Source of the DNA: Photobacterium alginatilyticum
Lineage (GTDB): Bacteria; Pseudomonadota; Gammaproteobacteria; Enterobacterales; Vibrionaceae
NCBI RefSeq assembly: GCF_009910675.1
Contig: NZ_RSEJ01000001.1
Span: forward strand, 1-64,000
Direction: 5' to 3'
DNA length: 64,000 nt
Shown: one piece after another, positions 16,976-25,762 of the stretch
Layout of the letters: each line of letters opens with the position of its first letter
Numbering within the stretch: position 1 is the stretch's first letter
Translations under genes and position numbers: made by a program
The notes under the pieces: generated by a model
Told to the model about the DNA's origin: nothing
Seen by the model: the letters and a program-made list of their open reading frames with translations, nothing else
The model's database searches: none

Positions 16976-18451
16976 ATGACAGATACAGGTAAGTTCAACA
17001 TATTCTCCATGACCGGTAAAATGAAGATCCTTCATTACAGCTGGTTCGCTTTTTTTATTACATTTATGGTGTGGTTTAACTTTGCGCCCCTGCTCCAGGC
17101 GGTGAAAGAATCGCTTGGCCTGACCACCGCCGAGATTAAGACCCTGCTCATTTTGAATGTCGCGTTCACGATACCGGCTAGGGTTATTATTGGGATGTTA
17201 ACCGATAAATATGGCCCGCGAATCGTCTACTCGGCGCTGCTGGCAATCTGCTCCATTCCCTGTTTTGTTTTTGCCCTTGCAGATAACTTTATTCAGGCGG
17301 CGATAGCACGTTTCGCTTTGGGGCTTATCGGAGCCGGCTTTGTGGTGGGTATTCGACTGGTGTCAGAATGGTTCCCGCACAATGAACTGGGTACGGCCGA
17401 AGGCATTTATGGAGGCTGGGGGAACTTTGGTTCTGCCGCGGCCGCCTTTACGCTGCCGACTGTAGCCGTAATGTTCGGTGGTGAGGATGGTTGGCGTTAC
17501 GCGATGGCGATCACGGGTGCCATGAGCCTGATCTTTTCCTATATCTTTTATATCAATGTGACTGATACGCCAAAGGGAGCGACGTATTTCAAGCCCAAGA
17601 ACTTAGGGGCGATGGAAGTGACCTCTAAAGGGGACTTTTTCCTGTTGCTGCTGATGAAGTTGCCTATGTATGGTGCCCTGGCATTATTGGCCTGGAAACT
17701 GTCACCAAGCGGTGTCTCAATGCTTAGTAGCGAGATGGTTAGTGGTATATACGCGTTACTTGCCGCAATTTATTGCTATGAAGTGAACCAGGCATGGAAG
17801 GTCAACAAGACAGTATTCAAAGAGCCGGTTCCTGAAATCCACCAGTATAAATTCAAGCAGGTCGCCGTCTTGAATGTGCTTTATTTTGCCACTTTTGGCT
17901 CGGAACTGGCTGTTGTTTCGATGCTGCCACTGTTTTTCTCAGATACCTTTGAGCTGACCCCGGTGATGGCCGGGATGGTGGCATCGGCCTATGCATTTAT
18001 GAATCTGATGTCTCGCCCTGGCGGTGGTTGGATTTCCGATAAGTTTGGCCGTAAGCCGACATTGCTGATTTTGACGGCAGGGTTGGCAGCGGGCTACTTC
18101 CTGATGGGCCAGGTGGATGCAAGCTGGCCGGTATGGCTGGCGGTAGCAGCGGCTATGGCTTGTTCGTTCTTCGTTCAGTCGGGTGAGGGAGCGGTATTTG
18201 CCACGGTGCCTCTGATCAAACGTCGTATGACAGGCCAGATTGCTGGCATGACAGGTGCGTACGGTAACGTAGGTGCTGTGTGTTATCTGACGATTTTGTC
18301 GCTGGTGGACTATAGCACCTTCTTCTATGTGATTGCGGCAACGGCAGTACTCGGGTTTGTAACCTTGCTGATGATGGAAGAGCCTTCCGGCCAGATTGCA
18401 GAAATCAACGAAGACGGCAGTGTTACTATGATTGATGTCGCCAAAAGCTAG
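16976..18451 (+). CDS. Nitrate/nitrite transporter, NarK/NNP family
   Basis: An inner-membrane MFS transporter of the nitrate/nitrite porter family (491 residues, about 12 helices). Family features are the N-terminal HYSWFAFFITFMVWFNFAPL, IPARVIIGMLTDKYGPR after helix 2, the glycine-rich nitrate signature GLIGAGFVVGIRLVSEWFP, and the second-half FMNLMSRPGGGWISDKFGR. It imports nitrate for the assimilatory pathway encoded upstream. The ribosome site is AAGGAA. It has its own sigma-54 promoter candidate and is followed 84 bases later by the kinase/phosphatase gene, probably on the same transcript. Confidence 0.95.
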   Translation: MTDTGKFNIFSMTGKMKILHYSWFAFFITFMVWFNFAPLLQAVKESLGLTTAEIKTLLILNVAFTIPARVIIGMLTDKYGPRIVYSALLAICSIPCFVFALADNFIQAAIARFALGLIGAGFVVGIRLVSEWFPHNELGTAEGIYGGWGNFGSAAAAFTLPTVAVMFGGEDGWRYAMAITGAMSLIFSYIFYINVTDTPKGATYFKPKNLGAMEVTSKGDFFLLLLMKLPMYGALALLAWKLSPSGVSMLSSEMVSGIYALLAAIYCYEVNQAWKVNKTVFKEPVPEIHQYKFKQVAVLNVLYFATFGSELAVVSMLPLFFSDTFELTPVMAGMVASAYAFMNLMSRPGGGWISDKFGRKPTLLILTAGLAAGYFLMGQVDASWPVWLAVAAAMACSFFVQSGEGAVFATVPLIKRRMTGQIAGMTGAYGNVGAVCYLTILSLVDYSTFFYVIAATAVLGFVTLLMMEEPSGQIAEINEDGSVTMIDVAKS

Positions 18452-18535
18452 AGGGCGAAAGTCTAACTAGATGATGGGTAATGCAGTGGTGGTCTTTGTT
18501 GAGAGGCCGCCACTCAGTCGTACAAGGATATAACG

Positions 18536-20296
18536 ATGGCAGAGACAATGGATATCTCACAGGAAGTGGCCGAGGAGCTGCAGGTCTCGGTAGGGGGCTT
18601 TTCCAGTGCCGGTAGCCGGGAAGCTAACCAAGATGCCTTTGCTGCAAAACATGCGGTGCGCAACAGTGTGGTCAAGTATAAGGGGGTGGTGGCATGCATT
18701 GCGGACGGTGTCAGTTGCAGTGATAACGGACAACAGGCTAGCCATACCAGTGTGACTCAGTTCATTGATGACTACTACAGTACACCGAATAGCTGGGGTG
18801 TCAGAAAGTCGGCGGCAAAGGTGCTGACGGGGCTGAACAGTTGGCTATATCACCATGGGCAGCAAAGTGATCTGCGGCACAACGGGCTGGTGAGCACTTT
18901 CAGTAGCGTGATTGTCAAATCCAATACCGCGCATTTGATCCATGTTGGTGACAGCCGAATTTACCGATACCGGGCCGGGAAACTTGTTCAGCTCACACAG
19001 GATCACAGTCGTAAGCAAGGCGGACGGAGTCATTTCCTGACCCGGGCGCTGGGGATGGATAGTCGGCTGGATGTTGATTATCAGCAGGAACCTCTCGAGG
19101 TAGACGATGTACTGATACTAACTACAGACGGCCTTCATGATTGGCTGAGCAAGCAAGAGTTAGAAGCATTATTGTCAAGAATGGAGCTGACAACCGAAGA
19201 GTTGGCGCACCTGATCGTACAATATGCCCTGAAAAATGGCAGTGATGACAACCTTACCTGCCTGCTGGTAAAAATAGACGCGTTACCGCAAGAAGATCTG
19301 CAAGAGGCAAGCAGGCAGTTGACGCAAAGGGTGATTCCCCCGGTATTGGCCGAAGGGAATCGGATCGATCACTATGAAATTTTAAGGGTGTTGCATAGTG
19401 GTACCCGGAGCCATGTCTATCTGGCCAAGAGTCATTTTGATAAAAAGTCTTATGTATTAAAGGCACCGTCGCCGAACTTTGCAGATGATTTTGTCTATCT
19501 GCAGGGGTTTGTCCGGGAAGGCTGGGTTGGTAGGCAAATAGATCATCCGTCGGTAATGAAGATCCATCCCTATGCCGATGCATCGCCTTTTTTGTACCAC
19601 GTCTGTGACTATGTGGAAGGCAAAACCATCAGGCAGTGGATGATTGATAATCCGGCACCGAGCCTGGAGAAAGTACGCCAGGTGGCGGCTGAAATAGTAA
19701 AGCCGATTCGTTTTTTCCAGCGAATGGGTATCGTTCACCGCGATTTAAAGCCTGAGAATATTATTCTGACTGAGAATGGTAGGGCAGTGTTAATTGATTT
19801 TGGGACGGCACAGGCGGAAGGATTCGATGAAGTTTCTACTGTCATCACAGAGGACGTCCCTGTTGGAGCAACAGATTATATTGCTCCCGAATATTTGGCC
19901 GGTGAAAAAGCGACAGCCTACTCGGATTTGTTTTCTGTCGGGGTGATTGTTTATGAAATGCTGACAGGAAAACTGCCATACCGCTCTAGGCATTCACAGG
20001 TATTTGATGGAATTAAGTCTAATTATTACCAATATATCCCGGCGACTAAATACAGAACTGATTTACCGGCATGGTTAAACCTGGTATTAAAGAAAGTTTG
20101 CCATCCTTCTCCTGATATACGCTATCAAGTAATCTCTGAATTCATTCAGGATTTATCCACGCCTAACCAAAAAATACTCAAGGAGTTGAAAGAATCACCG
20201 TTGATCCAGCGTAACCCGTTGCAGTTTTGGAAGATAACGGTGTTGGTATTGATGGTGGTTGTTTGTATAGAAACATACATTATTGCCCTTGGTTAG
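18536..20296 (+). CDS. Bifunctional PP2C phosphatase / Ser-Thr protein kinase
   Basis: A 586-residue fusion of two opposing activities. Residues about 15-245 are a PP2C phosphatase with SREANQDAF, CIADGVSCSDNGQ, HVGDSRIYRYR and LTTDGLHDWL as metal-binding motifs. Residues about 270-545 are a Hanks-type kinase: a nucleotide loop (LHSGTRSHVYLAK), a Lys in YVLKAPS, catalytic HRDLKPENI, metal-binding DFGTAQ and the activation/P+1 region TDYIAPEYL. A single C-terminal membrane helix (about 563-584) anchors it. The ribosome site is AAGGATA. It directly follows the nitrate transporter, and I recall the same neighbourhood in other proteobacteria, so it may set nitrate uptake or assimilation by phosphorylation. 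No substrate is known from the sequence. Confidence 0.92.
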   Translation: MAETMDISQEVAEELQVSVGGFSSAGSREANQDAFAAKHAVRNSVVKYKGVVACIADGVSCSDNGQQASHTSVTQFIDDYYSTPNSWGVRKSAAKVLTGLNSWLYHHGQQSDLRHNGLVSTFSSVIVKSNTAHLIHVGDSRIYRYRAGKLVQLTQDHSRKQGGRSHFLTRALGMDSRLDVDYQQEPLEVDDVLILTTDGLHDWLSKQELEALLSRMELTTEELAHLIVQYALKNGSDDNLTCLLVKIDALPQEDLQEASRQLTQRVIPPVLAEGNRIDHYEILRVLHSGTRSHVYLAKSHFDKKSYVLKAPSPNFADDFVYLQGFVREGWVGRQIDHPSVMKIHPYADASPFLYHVCDYVEGKTIRQWMIDNPAPSLEKVRQVAAEIVKPIRFFQRMGIVHRDLKPENIILTENGRAVLIDFGTAQAEGFDEVSTVITEDVPVGATDYIAPEYLAGEKATAYSDLFSVGVIVYEMLTGKLPYRSRHSQVFDGIKSNYYQYIPATKYRTDLPAWLNLVLKKVCHPSPDIRYQVISEFIQDLSTPNQKILKELKESPLIQRNPLQFWKITVLVLMVVVCIETYIIALG

Positions 20297-20499
20297 TTAT
20301 TTTTATATTTAAAGTGAGAATGGACTTTGCGACAGAAATATATTCTGTTTATATTTGCAAGGGTGATTAATTTGGCTTAAATATATTGTTGTGATTATTA
20401 TTATCATGGTTTATTCCGAATGATATTATTGTATTGGGACGATGATTCCATAATATCATCACGATTTTTGATAACTGCAAAATTCTGCCTATAAATCCC

Positions 20500-20612
20500 C
20501 CTGTCAGCTAAAGGCAACTGATTTGAAAAATTCAGGCGCAAAACTACCGACCAAATAAATAACAGCTATATTTTTATGGTTTTATTTTATGGCTGCGGAG
20601 TTACCTGATAGG
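20500..20612 (+). ncRNA. Cyclic-di-GMP-I (GEMM) riboswitch candidate
   Basis: The leader of gbpA carries the elements of the GEMM-I aptamer in order. The closing stem P1 is CCTGTCAG (20500-20507) paired with CTGATAGG (20605-20612), complete with one G-U pair. Inside are AAAGGCAAC, a hairpin, GGCGCAAAAC (consensus GACGCAAAGC), CCGACCAAA (consensus CCGGCCTAA), a second hairpin and CGGAGTTACC (consensus CGGGTTACC). In Vibrio cholerae the Vc1 GEMM riboswitch also precedes gbpA, which supports the call. It departs from the consensus at several positions, so ligand binding is inferred. Confidence 0.75.
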
Positions 20613-20658
20613 AATGAAGTAGACAATAAGCTGTGGCTATTTTGTTTCCCGCTAGCTG

Positions 20659-20683
20659 GCTTCCCAACCATTCATTAGGAAGC
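20659..20683 (+). promoter_or_regulatory. Hairpin sequestering the gbpA ribosome site
   Basis: GCTTCC (20659-20664) pairs with GGAAGC (20678-20683), which contains the gbpA Shine-Dalgarno sequence AGGAAG. This is a likely translational expression platform for the riboswitch just upstream. No T-run follows, so a terminator is less likely. Confidence 0.45.
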
Positions 20684-20690
20684 TAATAAA

Positions 20691-22199
20691 ATGAAAAAAA
20701 TAATGACTCTCTCTTTTGCAGCAAGCTCAGTACTGGCTGCATTGGTGCCTATAAAAGCAAGTGCCCATGGATGGGCTGACTTTCCTAAAGCACGTCAGGT
20801 GATCTGCCAGGAAGATGGCGGCCACTGGGGCGCGCCGGACGGCTCACAGATCCCGAACGAAGCGTGTCGGGCCTCTTTCCAGGAGTCCGGAACTTATCCC
20901 GTCGTGCAGGTCAACGAGTTTGCGACTTTGGTAAAGGACTACACCAATATGGATGCGGTAAAGGCCGCGGTGAAGGATGGCTTGATTTGTTCCGGTGGTG
21001 ACGAGCGAAAAAGTGGTATGAGCGTCGCGTCGCAGTATTGGCAGCGGACCGAGATGCAGGCGGGTGAGACCTTTACTTTGAAATACCGTGCGACTGCACC
21101 GCATAACCCGAGTCATTGGCAGATCTACCTGACAAAGCCCGGCTATAACGCAGCCCACAGTCGTTTGGGCTGGGATGGTCTTGAGTTAATTCAGGAGTTT
21201 GGCAATATCGAGAAGGTTAATGTCGATGGTGCCAACTATTACTTCATGAATGTGACTTTGCCGGCCGGGCGAAGCGGGGGTGCTACCTTGGTAACGCGCT
21301 GGCAGCGTAATGATCCCGCTGGTGAAGGTTTCTATAACTGTAGTGGTATTAAATTTGAGGGGGATGCACCGCCGCCAGAGTGGTCGCCAATTGGTTCGTT
21401 TGTCAAACCGGGTGTTGTTGCCGAGGAAGGCGATGTGGTGTGGTTCCGAATTTTTTCCTCGCAGGGTAATCAGGAGCTGGTATCTGAGAAGCTGCCGATC
21501 AGTGCGGCAAACCGCGATGTTAATGCCTGGTCCTATGAGCTGGCGCAGCGGGTAAACCAAGAGCACAGTCCTATTACGCAGATAGGTATAGAGCAGGCCT
21601 CTGGCGATATTGTGTATAGCCCGGAAGACTTGTACGCCAACCAAGTCTTTGTGACCAACCCGAACTATAGCTATGCGGTAGATGTTCGTGATGGCGATAC
21701 CATTGAACCGGCACCTGTGACGGTGACTGGCCTTCAGGATGAATATACCCAGAATAAAGAAGGGTTGGCATATATTAGTGCTGCCGTTGAATCTGAAGGT
21801 CGCTATCTTATCAATATGAAGCTGCTAGACAGTACAGGTCACCAGTTAGCACTGGCGAGTGACATCGTTGATGACGACAAGATCGATCTGACTCTGTTCA
21901 CCTCCCAGCAGGGGGATTTCACCATTGAGGTGTATGCCGCCGAGCAAGATGCCGAACACAAGTTGATCGAAACCAAGTCTGTCTCAGTGAAGGTCCCGTC
22001 AGGAGGGGGAGATTATGACTATGCCTACCCTGAAGGCATCGGCCAGTATGTCCCGGGTGAAACACTGGTATTGGGGCGCGATGGTAGCACCTATCAATGT
22101 CGTCCATTCCCGGAAGGCGGCTGGTGTAACATCGACTCGGCTATCCATTATGAGCCTGGTTTTGGCTCGGCCTGGGAAGACGCCTGGATCCGCCAGTAA
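20691..22199 (+). CDS. gbpA: GlcNAc/chitin-binding protein with LPMO domain
   Basis: A secreted four-domain chitin-binding colonisation factor (502 residues). A signal peptide ends at ASA-25, leaving His26 as the mature N-terminus, the first ligand of the copper histidine brace. His138 in TAPHNPSHW is the second. Residues 26 to about 220 are an AA10 lytic polysaccharide monooxygenase, about 230-430 are the two GbpA middle domains, and the C-terminal region (about 450-502, with YQCRPFPEGGWCNID) is a chitin-binding module. It would be exported by type II secretion and bind chitin and mucin. It sits behind a c-di-GMP riboswitch candidate and is monocistronic, with a terminator downstream. Confidence 0.95.
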   Translation: MKKIMTLSFAASSVLAALVPIKASAHGWADFPKARQVICQEDGGHWGAPDGSQIPNEACRASFQESGTYPVVQVNEFATLVKDYTNMDAVKAAVKDGLICSGGDERKSGMSVASQYWQRTEMQAGETFTLKYRATAPHNPSHWQIYLTKPGYNAAHSRLGWDGLELIQEFGNIEKVNVDGANYYFMNVTLPAGRSGGATLVTRWQRNDPAGEGFYNCSGIKFEGDAPPPEWSPIGSFVKPGVVAEEGDVVWFRIFSSQGNQELVSEKLPISAANRDVNAWSYELAQRVNQEHSPITQIGIEQASGDIVYSPEDLYANQVFVTNPNYSYAVDVRDGDTIEPAPVTVTGLQDEYTQNKEGLAYISAAVESEGRYLINMKLLDSTGHQLALASDIVDDDKIDLTLFTSQQGDFTIEVYAAEQDAEHKLIETKSVSVKVPSGGGDYDYAYPEGIGQYVPGETLVLGRDGSTYQCRPFPEGGWCNIDSAIHYEPGFGSAWEDAWIRQ

Positions 22200-22230
22200 C
22201 GATTGATGATCTTTTAATTAAAGCTATGAG

Positions 22231-22259
22231 AAAGCGCTGACATGTTTCGGCGCTTTTTT
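22231..22259 (+). terminator. Terminator after gbpA
   Basis: The stem AAAGCGC/GCGCTTT is followed by a run of six T residues, 31 bases after the gbpA stop. The rest of the gap to 22571 (about 310 bases) holds presumed promoter sequence of the alcohol dehydrogenase gene and nothing else I recognise. Confidence 0.8.
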
Positions 22260-22571
22260 GTGTGCGGATCCTCTCATTTAATGGACTGAATCTATGACGA
22301 TACGAAAGAGAATGTTTCCATGGATAAACAATTCTGGGTGCGTTTTTAGTGAAAAAGTGATCGAATTCAAAAAAAACAACGCTGACCAGTCACTTTTTTT
22401 CATAAATTGTCCGAGATCAAATTGTTGCACATTTTGAAAGTGTTAGATATGTATGCCTAGCCCGAATGGGGTATACGGGATACTCATTACAGGTAGCTTT
22501 TTAATCCGCAAAGAGACTGGCGGTTTAGTTGGTTAAAGTAATTAGTATTTGATAATTATGGAGAATTAGAT

Positions 22572-23720
22572 ATGAGCAGTGCATTTTTCATCCCTACAGT
22601 TAACCTAATGGGTGCAGACTGCCTAGTTGAAGCGGCTGATGCGATTAAAGCACAAGGCTTTAAAAAAGCACTAATCGTTACCGATAAAATCCTAAGCCAA
22701 ATCGGTATGGTTAAGCAGGTTGCGGATCTGCTGGCAGAGCGTGACGTTGAATCTGTTGTTTTCGACGGTACACAACCAAACCCAACAATTGGTAATGTTG
22801 AAGCGGGTCTTGAGCTACTAAAAGCGAACGAATGTGATTTCGTTATCTCTCTAGGTGGTGGTTCTCCACACGACTGTGCCAAGGGTATTGCACTTGTAGC
22901 ATCCAACGGCGGCAAGATTGCTGACTACGAAGGTGTTGACCAGTCTGCGAAGCCTCAGCTTCCGCTAATTGCGATCAATACTACAGCAGGTACGGCTTCT
23001 GAAATGACTCGATTCTGCATCATCACTGATGAAGCGCGTCACATCAAGATGGCGATTGTTGACAAGAACACGACACCGCTAATGTCTGTTAACGATCCTA
23101 AGCTAATGCTTGCCAAGCCTGCGTCTCTGACTGCGGCAACAGGTATGGATGCACTGACTCACGCTATCGAAGCATATGTGTCTATTGCGGCAACGCCAAT
23201 TACTGATGCGGTAGCAATTAAAGCAATTGAGCTTATCCAGGCGCACCTACGTACAGCTGTTAAAGATGGCCAGAACCTGGAAGCTCGCGAGCAAATGGCA
23301 TACGCTCAGTTCATGGCGGGTATGGCATTCAACAACGCATCTCTAGGTTACGTACACGCAATGGCGCACCAGCTAGGCGGTTTCTACGACCTTCCACACG
23401 GTGTTTGTAATGCCGTTCTGCTACCGCACGTACAGCGCTACAATGCACAGGTTTGCCCTGAGCGTCTGCTGGATGTTGCAAAAGCAATGGGTGTGAAGGT
23501 TGAAGGCATGACAGCAGAGCAGGGTGCAGAAGCGGCACTGGAAGCGATTCAGGTTCTGTCTAAAGATGTAGGTATTCCGGCTGGTCTTACAGAGCTAGGT
23601 GCTAAAGCAGAAGACATCGCTGTTCTGGCTGACAATGCACTGAAAGATGCGTGTGGTTTCACTAACCCGAAACAAGCGACGCACGAAGAGATTTCTGGTA
23701 TCTACGCTGCAGCAATGTAA
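22572..23720 (+). CDS. Iron-containing alcohol dehydrogenase
   Basis: A group III (Fe-dependent) NAD alcohol dehydrogenase, 382 residues, closest in memory to YiaY/AdhB-type enzymes. The nucleotide-binding motif is [12 protein letters not shown] (about 93-104). The metal ligands are Asp193 and His197 in [12 protein letters not shown], His262 in [11 protein letters not shown] and His276 in LPHGVCN. Codon use is biased (many CTA, CGT, GGT and AAC codons), unlike its neighbours, which suggests strong expression. It has its own leader and terminator. Substrates are probably short alcohols or aldehydes; the exact one cannot be told. Confidence 0.92.
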   Translation: MSSAFFIPTVNLMGADCLVEAADAIKAQGFKKALIVTDKILSQIGMVKQVADLLAERDVESVVFDGTQPNPTIGNVEAGLELLKANECDFVISLGGGSPHDCAKGIALVASNGGKIADYEGVDQSAKPQLPLIAINTTAGTASEMTRFCIITDEARHIKMAIVDKNTTPLMSVNDPKLMLAKPASLTAATGMDALTHAIEAYVSIAATPITDAVAIKAIELIQAHLRTAVKDGQNLEAREQMAYAQFMAGMAFNNASLGYVHAMAHQLGGFYDLPHGVCNAVLLPHVQRYNAQVCPERLLDVAKAMGVKVEGMTAEQGAEAALEAIQVLSKDVGIPAGLTELGAKAEDIAVLADNALKDACGFTNPKQATHEEISGIYAAAM

Positions 23721-23749
23721 GCTGATTGAAAACCTGAATTACCAATACA

Positions 23750-23776
23750 AAAGCGGTCTTATGACCGCTTTTTTTG
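23750..23776. terminator. Bidirectional terminator
   Basis: The stem AAAGCGGTC/GACCGCTTT with loop TTAT is flanked by A and T runs. It separates the convergent alcohol dehydrogenase and diguanylate cyclase genes and can serve both. Confidence 0.85.
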
Positions 23777-23796
23777 TTTGGTAGACAAACAAGACT

Positions 23797-24939
23797 TCAG
23801 CTCATTACTCGCGGGTTATCAGGCAACGAAGTTAATGTGCGGTAATGCAATAGGCCATCTTTTCCTTGTTGTTTGACCTCGTACATCGCAAAGTCGGCCT
23901 GTTTCAGGACTTCAGAGACAGACTTGGCTTCTTTGGGAAATTGGCTGACCCCGATACTGGCCGAAATCGGATGAAATGAACCGGCAAACATGGCAGGCTT
24001 TCTGAAGATCTCCGCTAACTGCTCAGTGATACAGGAGCTGTTGTCGCCAGTCGGCTGGCAAAGTTCAATAACGGCGAACTCGTCACCGCCCATGCGTGCG
24101 GCACAATAATGCTTACAACGTAGTTTTGACAGTCGCCGGGCAACTTCGACCAGCAATTCATCGCCGGCGTGGTGGCCCATCGTGTCATTGATCCGCTTAA
24201 AACCATCCAAATCTATAAGGTAAAAATGAAAAGACGTGTTGGTTTGTTCAAGCTCACGGAGCTTTTGGTTGAGCCAGAGCCGGTTGTGGATACCTGTCAG
24301 GGAGTCTTTCATTGCTAATGCATGGTGTGAATTGGACTCTCGAAGTAAGAGGTAAGTCATCAATGCTCCCATTAGCAGGGTTGTCAGCAGTAGGTAGCGA
24401 ATGACTGTTTCAACTTCTGAGATTGCTGTGATCCGATCCCCGAGATCGCCGCTTGATAGTCGGAATTTGTAATTGAGGAAAACCATCAGGTTTTCGTAGT
24501 CTTCCCGGAACAGCTGCAGTACAGGTTGGGTTTCCTGCGGTGAAGACAGGGATAGCAGGCGAAGCTCGAGCATTTTTACTCGTTCAAAATGGCTATTAAT
24601 TTCATCTATTGCCCCTATGAATTGGTCAAAGTGTATTATTTGGCTGTTGTTAACAATAGTGTTGAAGCGGCTCCAGAGAATTTCATACTGGATCATCATG
24701 TCGTCATGATTGCTGTTGCCAAATTGGTAGCTTTGCAGCTGATAGACAAACTCCGAGTACTCTTTTGTTAGCTGGAGAACGAACCATATTGCTTCGTTTT
24801 GGCTTTTAGATACGATCTCGGAACTATTCTTCAAGTGATTGACGGCAACCAACGTGCTGGCAATCAATAAAGGAGTAATGATGTATAGAATCATCTTTAC
24901 CCATTTTCTTTTAGATCGTGTTGAACTGCTTCGTGCCAT
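23797..24939 (-). CDS. Membrane diguanylate cyclase (GGDEF)
   Basis: Makes cyclic di-GMP from two GTP. The 380-residue protein has a membrane helix (about 16-34), a periplasmic helical region (about 35-178), a second helix (about 179-199) and a GGDEF domain (about 205-370) with DSLTGIHNR, DLDGFKRINDTMGHHAGD and an intact active site GGDEF at 284-288. The RxxD inhibitory site expected five residues before the motif is not present, so product inhibition may be lost. The gene starts three bases after the stop of the upstream periplasmic protein, so the two form an operon. That neighbour is the probable sensor partner; this is inference. Confidence 0.93.
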   Translation of the reverse strand: MARSSSTRSKRKWVKMILYIITPLLIASTLVAVNHLKNSSEIVSKSQNEAIWFVLQLTKEYSEFVYQLQSYQFGNSNHDDMMIQYEILWSRFNTIVNNSQIIHFDQFIGAIDEINSHFERVKMLELRLLSLSSPQETQPVLQLFREDYENLMVFLNYKFRLSSGDLGDRITAISEVETVIRYLLLTTLLMGALMTYLLLRESNSHHALAMKDSLTGIHNRLWLNQKLRELEQTNTSFHFYLIDLDGFKRINDTMGHHAGDELLVEVARRLSKLRCKHYCAARMGGDEFAVIELCQPTGDNSSCITEQLAEIFRKPAMFAGSFHPISASIGVSQFPKEAKSVSEVLKQADFAMYEVKQQGKDGLLHYRTLTSLPDNPRVMS

Positions 24940-24942
24940 GAT

Positions 24943-25440
24943 TTATTCCGCTTTAATCGTTTCTAATTGCCAGACCATTTTGGCCAGATATTTTCGCTTG
25001 CCGAGCTCTGGATATTTGTCGATAGAAAAGACGAGCCAGTAGGGGCCGTAGTTACGGATTTTCAGGTATTGGTTGTTTTTTTCGATAGCGATAATCGGTT
25101 CGTATTTCGTTATGTGCTGCCAATCGGTAGAGGCGGAATAGTCGTTCAGCGCACTCATCAGTATCTTAGTGGGTTTGAGTTGATAGGCATTAAGTAATGT
25201 GGTCAGCTTTACCCCTTTAAACTCAGCCTGTCCTTTGACCCAGGGAAGGTGGGTAGTAAGAGTTGTTTGTGGCATTTCTTCCAATTCTGAGCGGGTAAGA
25301 GTGACATTAACCTGTTGCCCTGATGAATTCTGGCCCGTGATTGTTAGCGTTGTCTCATAGGCGAGAGCTGATGATGATGCTACACAGCATAGCAAAATGA
25401 TAAATAAGCCAGTTACAGCTTGTGACAACCTAATGGACAT
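24943..25440 (-). CDS. Periplasmic sulfite-oxidase-fold (molybdopterin-binding-like) protein
   Basis: A 165-residue secreted protein. A signal peptide covers about residues 1-27 (hydrophobic core then SSALA-YE). The mature part resembles the oxidoreductase molybdopterin-binding fold: ETTLTITGQN at the start, RSELEEMP, FKGVKLTTLL, a central SALNDYSAS and YGPYWLVFSIDKYPEL. The mature protein contains no cysteine, so the Mo-coordinating Cys of true sulfite-oxidase-type enzymes is missing and catalysis as such is unlikely. It is cotranscribed with the diguanylate cyclase immediately downstream, so it may be a ligand-sensing subunit. Confidence 0.8.
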   Translation of the reverse strand: MSIRLSQAVTGLFIILLCCVASSSALAYETTLTITGQNSSGQQVNVTLTRSELEEMPQTTLTTHLPWVKGQAEFKGVKLTTLLNAYQLKPTKILMSALNDYSASTDWQHITKYEPIIAIEKNNQYLKIRNYGPYWLVFSIDKYPELGKRKYLAKMVWQLETIKAE

Positions 25441-25762
25441 CCTGAAACCTCATGGTGGTTATCGATAAATACAGTGCTGAGTTATGAAGTACGGTAAACA
25501 GCGAGGCTTGGTACTAAATCAGCACTTTATGTACATGTTTTTGTATATTGTAGTCTGGATTCTATAAACAGCCTGAATGTCATAGTGTGATCAAGCACGT
25601 CAGTTTTTTGACATTTTAACCGAGTTTTTACCGATGTAATCGATTTTTGTGTCAAAAAGTACTTTTTGGGGCTGTCTGTAGTAACGTTAGCATTGAAGCT
25701 GATGCAAAATTCGGGCTAGAATTTTCAGAATCATTCACCTTCATTATCCTTTTGTTGCTTGC
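25441..25762. other. Intergenic region without recognised features
   Basis: This 322-base gap lies downstream of the hybrid kinase gene and upstream of the sulfite-oxidase-fold gene, all on the minus strand. It should contain the latter's promoter. I see no gene, repeat or strong hairpin. Confidence 0.5.
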
